A stretch of DNA of 64,000 bases from assembly GCF_007751715.1 (NCBI RefSeq), contig NZ_CP036292.1, forward strand, positions 3,038,001-3,102,000, in the 5' to 3' direction. Below, in pieces: positions 61,321 to 64,000 of this stretch; the first letter of the stretch is position 1, and the number at the start of each line of letters is the position of its first letter. The position numbers were made by a program, and so were the translations under genes. The notes under the pieces are model-generated. The model was not told the origin of the DNA. It was given only the letters and a program-made list of their open reading frames with translations, and did not search any database. The stretch is from Rosistilla oblonga. GTDB taxonomy: Bacteria; Planctomycetota; Planctomycetia; Pirellulales; Pirellulaceae.

Positions 61321-62142
61321 ATGTTCGCATTGCTCCCCAACGCGATTCATCCTCTGTTGCTCTTGGAGCCCCTCACATTGCATGTTGCTTTAACTATCGC
61401 TGGCTCGGACCCCTCCGGTGGTGCGGGGTTGCAAGCGGATCTGAAGACATTTCACGCCCATCGGGTCTACGGCACCAGTGTCGTTACCTTGTTGACGGTG
61501 CAAAACACACAAACCGTCGACGCCATCGAACAAATGAATCCCGAGTTTGTGCTGGCACAATTGGATGCTGTGCTCGACGATATTCCGCCGACGGCAGCCA
61601 AGACGGGGGCACTCGGTAGCGCCGCGATGATCCATGCGGTCGCCGAGCGTGCTTCCTCATTCCACTTTCCCTTGGTGGTCGATCCGGTCATGATCAGCAA
61701 GCATCGCGTGCCGCTACTGGACGATGCTTCGATCGATGTGCTCCGTCGCGAATTGTTGCCGCATGCGTTCTTGGTCACCCCCAATCGGATGGAAGCAGCC
61801 CGTTTAGCAAACATCGAGGTGGATGATTTGGAGTCGATGCAAATGGCTGCACAGATGATTCATCGATTGGGAGCGAAAAATGTGCTCGTCAAAGGAGGTC
61901 AAGTCGGTTCGGAGTCGGTCGATTGGTTGTTCACCGAAAATGAGTTTCATCGCATCGGCGGAGAGCGAATCGATACACGTAGTACTCACGGCACCGGATG
62001 CGTTCTTTCCGCAGCGATCACCGCAAGCCTTGCACAGAATATGCCGCTGGTTGAAGCTGTTGAGCAAGCGAAGCTGTATGTTGTCAATGCGATTCGCACG
62101 GCCCCCAATCTAGGCAAAGGCTATGGTCCGGTGAATCTATGA
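61321..62142 (+). CDS. thiD: Hydroxymethylpyrimidine/phosphomethylpyrimidine kinase
   Basis: 273 residues (ATG 61321; a TTG at 61378 would start closer to the family N-terminus LHVALTIAGSDPSGGAGLQA). Conserved blocks: GSDPSGGAGLQADLKTFHAH, DPVMISKHRVPLLD, VTPNRMEAARLA, VLVKGGQVGSE and the anion-hole motif STHGTGCVLSAAITA. The enzyme phosphorylates HMP and then HMP-phosphate in thiamine synthesis, in the cytoplasm. Length is standard. Short open frames between it and the next sulfatase look spurious. Confidence 0.95.
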   Translation: MFALLPNAIHPLLLLEPLTLHVALTIAGSDPSGGAGLQADLKTFHAHRVYGTSVVTLLTVQNTQTVDAIEQMNPEFVLAQLDAVLDDIPPTAAKTGALGSAAMIHAVAERASSFHFPLVVDPVMISKHRVPLLDDASIDVLRRELLPHAFLVTPNRMEAARLANIEVDDLESMQMAAQMIHRLGAKNVLVKGGQVGSESVDWLFTENEFHRIGGERIDTRSTHGTGCVLSAAITASLAQNMPLVEAVEQAKLYVVNAIRTAPNLGKGYGPVNL

Positions 62143-62371
62143 AATCGAATCGCCATCTGCCGCGCCTTGCTCGCGATTCCATGGCCGCCGCTCATGAATC
62201 GACCGACGCTCTACAGAAACCTGTCCCCCACGGTCCACGCGGCGGTTACTATATCTGTGCCGATCTCCTAGTTGAAATGGACAGCTTGCCATCAACCGCT
62301 CCAGCGCCGCGCTGCGTCGCTGGAGCCTTCACCTTCTATTTCAAAATGTTTTGTTCGAAGTGAAACCAGCC

Positions 62372-63835
62372 ATGATCTTTCCAAAGCAAAGCCTGCTTGT
62401 CTTGCCGTTTCTGTTGTTCCCGATTCCAGAGCTGCGGGCCAATGAAACCAGGGCTGACAGCACCAGCGAATCGCAGCCGAACATCATTCTTGTCATGGCC
62501 GATGACCAGGGATGGGGAGACGTCGGCTACAACGGACATCCGTTTGTTCAGACCCCTGAACTGGACGCGATGGCGGGGGCGGGGTTCGTGTTCGATCGCT
62601 TCTACTCCGCTGCACCTGTCTGTTCGCCGACGCGTGCCAGCGTGATGACCGGACGTTCGCCGATTCGCACCAAGGTCACCAACCACGGCCGCTACATGCG
62701 TCCTCACGAACAAACGATCGCCGAATCACTGAAGGATGCAGGCTACGTCACGGGAATTTTTGGCAAAGTTCATCTGGGCTCCGGGCAACCCGATTCGCCG
62801 TGCAACCCCAGCGGGATGGGTTTCGATGAATGGGTCATCGGGCTCAACTACTTCGACAACGATCCGTATCTAAGTCGCAATGGCAAGATCGAACATCGGC
62901 AGGGGAAGGGATCGGTCCTCGCGATGGACGATGCCCTCGAATTCCTGCAGCAACATCAACAGGGCGAGCAGCCGATGTTTGCCGTCGTTTGGTTCCCCTC
63001 ACCCCACGATCCGCATCAGGAAGTCCCCGAAGGTCCGTCGCTTTATGACGGCGAAAAACAGGCCGGCTATTATCGCGAAATCACCCTGCTGGATCAGCAG
63101 CTGGGAAGATTGCGTCGGGAGCTGAAACGCATGGAGATCGCCGACGACACCATCCTCTGGTATTGTAGTGACAACGGCGGCCTCAACGCAGCGACGTCGG
63201 GTGGTCGTCAGCGAAAGGGGAGCATCTACGAAGGGGGCCTACGAATTCCGTCGATCATCGAATGGCCCGCTCGCAAACTCAGCGGACGAACCGAGGTGCC
63301 AGCCTGGACCTGCGACATCTATCCAACCCTGCTCGCGATGGCTGGGGTTCGATCGACACCTCCACACCCACTCGATGGCATCGACATCCGCGACATTATC
63401 GCGGGGCAGACGGCCAAACGGAGCAAGCCGCTCGGGTTCTGGCACAAGTTCCAGCAAGGGCAGTCCACCTATAGCGACCGGATCCAGAAAGCGATCATGG
63501 AAAAGCAACAAGCCGGAGCTCCCCTGCCGCACGACGATCCGCGGATCCGAAAAGACGTCGACGAATTTCCGCAGTTCTCCGAAGACGTCGCCACGGGACA
63601 TGCGGCATGGACCAACTGGCCATGGAAACTCCATCGCATCAACGGCAAAACCTACGAGCTCTACAATTTGGCGGATGATCCGATGGAAGCAACCGATCTT
63701 TCCGGTGCCCCCGAGCAACAAGCTCGATTGAAGCGGATGCAGAAGGAACTGAACTCCTGGATGCGTTCGGTGGTACGAAGTCTCAATGGAGACGATTACG
63801 CCGGCTTGCACGCAACGGAGAAGACCAAGCTATGA
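62372..63835 (+). CDS. Secreted sulfatase
   Basis: 487 residues from the ATG at 62372, which puts the signal peptide (MIFPKQSLLVLPFLLFPIPE) at the start; a TTG/ATG seven codons earlier is possible. PNIILVMADDQGWGDVGYNG carries the metal Asp pair and VCSPTRASVMTGRSP the formylglycine Cys (near residue 87). Then FGKVHLGSG, WFPSPHDPHQEV, LWYCSDNGGLNAATSGG and the C-terminal WKLHRINGKTYELYNLADDP. It removes sulfate from an unknown ester, probably of a glycan. It has no insertions, unlike the sulfatase at 38886. Confidence 0.93.
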   Translation: MIFPKQSLLVLPFLLFPIPELRANETRADSTSESQPNIILVMADDQGWGDVGYNGHPFVQTPELDAMAGAGFVFDRFYSAAPVCSPTRASVMTGRSPIRTKVTNHGRYMRPHEQTIAESLKDAGYVTGIFGKVHLGSGQPDSPCNPSGMGFDEWVIGLNYFDNDPYLSRNGKIEHRQGKGSVLAMDDALEFLQQHQQGEQPMFAVVWFPSPHDPHQEVPEGPSLYDGEKQAGYYREITLLDQQLGRLRRELKRMEIADDTILWYCSDNGGLNAATSGGRQRKGSIYEGGLRIPSIIEWPARKLSGRTEVPAWTCDIYPTLLAMAGVRSTPPHPLDGIDIRDIIAGQTAKRSKPLGFWHKFQQGQSTYSDRIQKAIMEKQQAGAPLPHDDPRIRKDVDEFPQFSEDVATGHAAWTNWPWKLHRINGKTYELYNLADDPMEATDLSGAPEQQARLKRMQKELNSWMRSVVRSLNGDDYAGLHATEKTKL

Positions 63836-63867
63836 ACCCCATCGGGTGATGGTCGATCCCAATCTTT

Positions 63868-64000
63868 CTAGCGAAGCAATCGACGAGCCGTTGCCTCACA
63901 ACAGGACAAATAGCCGGCACCAAACAAATTCAGGTGGTTCAGTTGATGATACAGCGTGTAGACTTCGGCCCGCTCGCGCCAGCCTGATCGAAGCGGCCAG
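63868..64000 (-). CDS. Fructosamine-kinase family protein, C-terminal end (continues outside window)
   Basis: Minus-strand frame from the window edge to a TAG at 63870-63868, about 43 codons: WPLRSGWRERAEVYTLYHQL then NHLNLFGAGYLSCCEATARR and LLR. 'W.eR...Y.LYh.LNHlNlFG.gYl' is the fixed C-terminus of fructosamine-3-kinase-like proteins, which phosphorylate glycated amines to allow deglycation. It is convergent with the sulfatase, the two stops being 32 bp apart. Confidence 0.85.
   Translation of the reverse strand, partial: WPLRSGWRERAEVYTLYHQLNHLNLFGAGYLSCCEATARRLLR

Noticed and set aside
62139-62363. 74-residue frame overlapping the thiD stop by ATGA
   Set aside because: The overlap looks like coupling, but the protein has no recognisable pattern and overlaps the next sulfatase's leader.

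Overview
The window reads as a piece of a Planctomycetota chromosome, most likely Pirellulaceae of the Rhodopirellula/Rosistilla kind. The reasons are three formylglycine-type sulfatases, several secreted LamG, propeller and sialidase-like proteins, an ECF sigma factor beside a sulfatase, a sodium:solute symporter, and wide intergenic spaces packed with short inverted repeats. The genus is inference. There are no rRNA genes and one tRNA (Asn-GTT).

Layout. 1-2300: tail of radC, then an IS4-family element sitting in a field of GCGCAAGCGAGTG-type repeats. 2300-13250: mostly housekeeping or secreted genes (sulfatase, NHL-propeller protein, Cys-rich envelope protein, aldo/keto reductase, cysteine-desulfurase-like enzyme, secreted HExxH peptidase, GT2 glycosyltransferase, alpha/beta hydrolase), with nested palindromic repeats between them. 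13750-28900 is an accessory island that starts just after tRNA-Asn. It holds a coupled RelE-like/XRE/GNAT operon, a type I restriction (HsdR) remnant, IS256 remnants, an orphan IS3 OrfA, a REP-associated transposase with a 242-bp direct repeat, an intact IS3 element that splits a small membrane-protein gene, a 1246-residue REase-TPR-GreA/B-like-PIN protein (the best candidate for an undescribed defence effector), an intact IS256 element and a truncated gene tail.

28900-38700: symporter, AI-2E family permease, RlmA-like methyltransferase, hrpB helicase, a Tn5/IS4-like element and an ECF sigma factor. 38886-42300: a giant sulfatase-YHYH gene whose coding sequence has been invaded by twelve copies of a roughly 25-bp repeat. 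The repeat is read in frame on either strand, and more copies lie in the flanking non-coding DNA; this is the most unusual structure in the window. 42571-50900: TUDOR-like protein, a DNA-repair pair (radical SAM protein plus a UdgX-type uracil-DNA-binding fusion), amidase, thiamine-binding protein, M15 peptidase and secreted propeller proteins.

51500-58440: gene remnants, then a PLD-helicase (DUF3427 type) with a DUF4357-like gene, a frameshifted cyclic-phosphate receiver gene and a bacterial-type PARG. This looks like a nucleic-acid and ADP-ribose stress or defence cluster. It is followed by a 54-residue zinc-ribbon gene and a rhodanese. 59031-64000: sialidase-like protein, thiD, a third sulfatase and the tail of a fructosamine-kinase-like gene.

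All family names come from motif recognition by eye; no database search was run.
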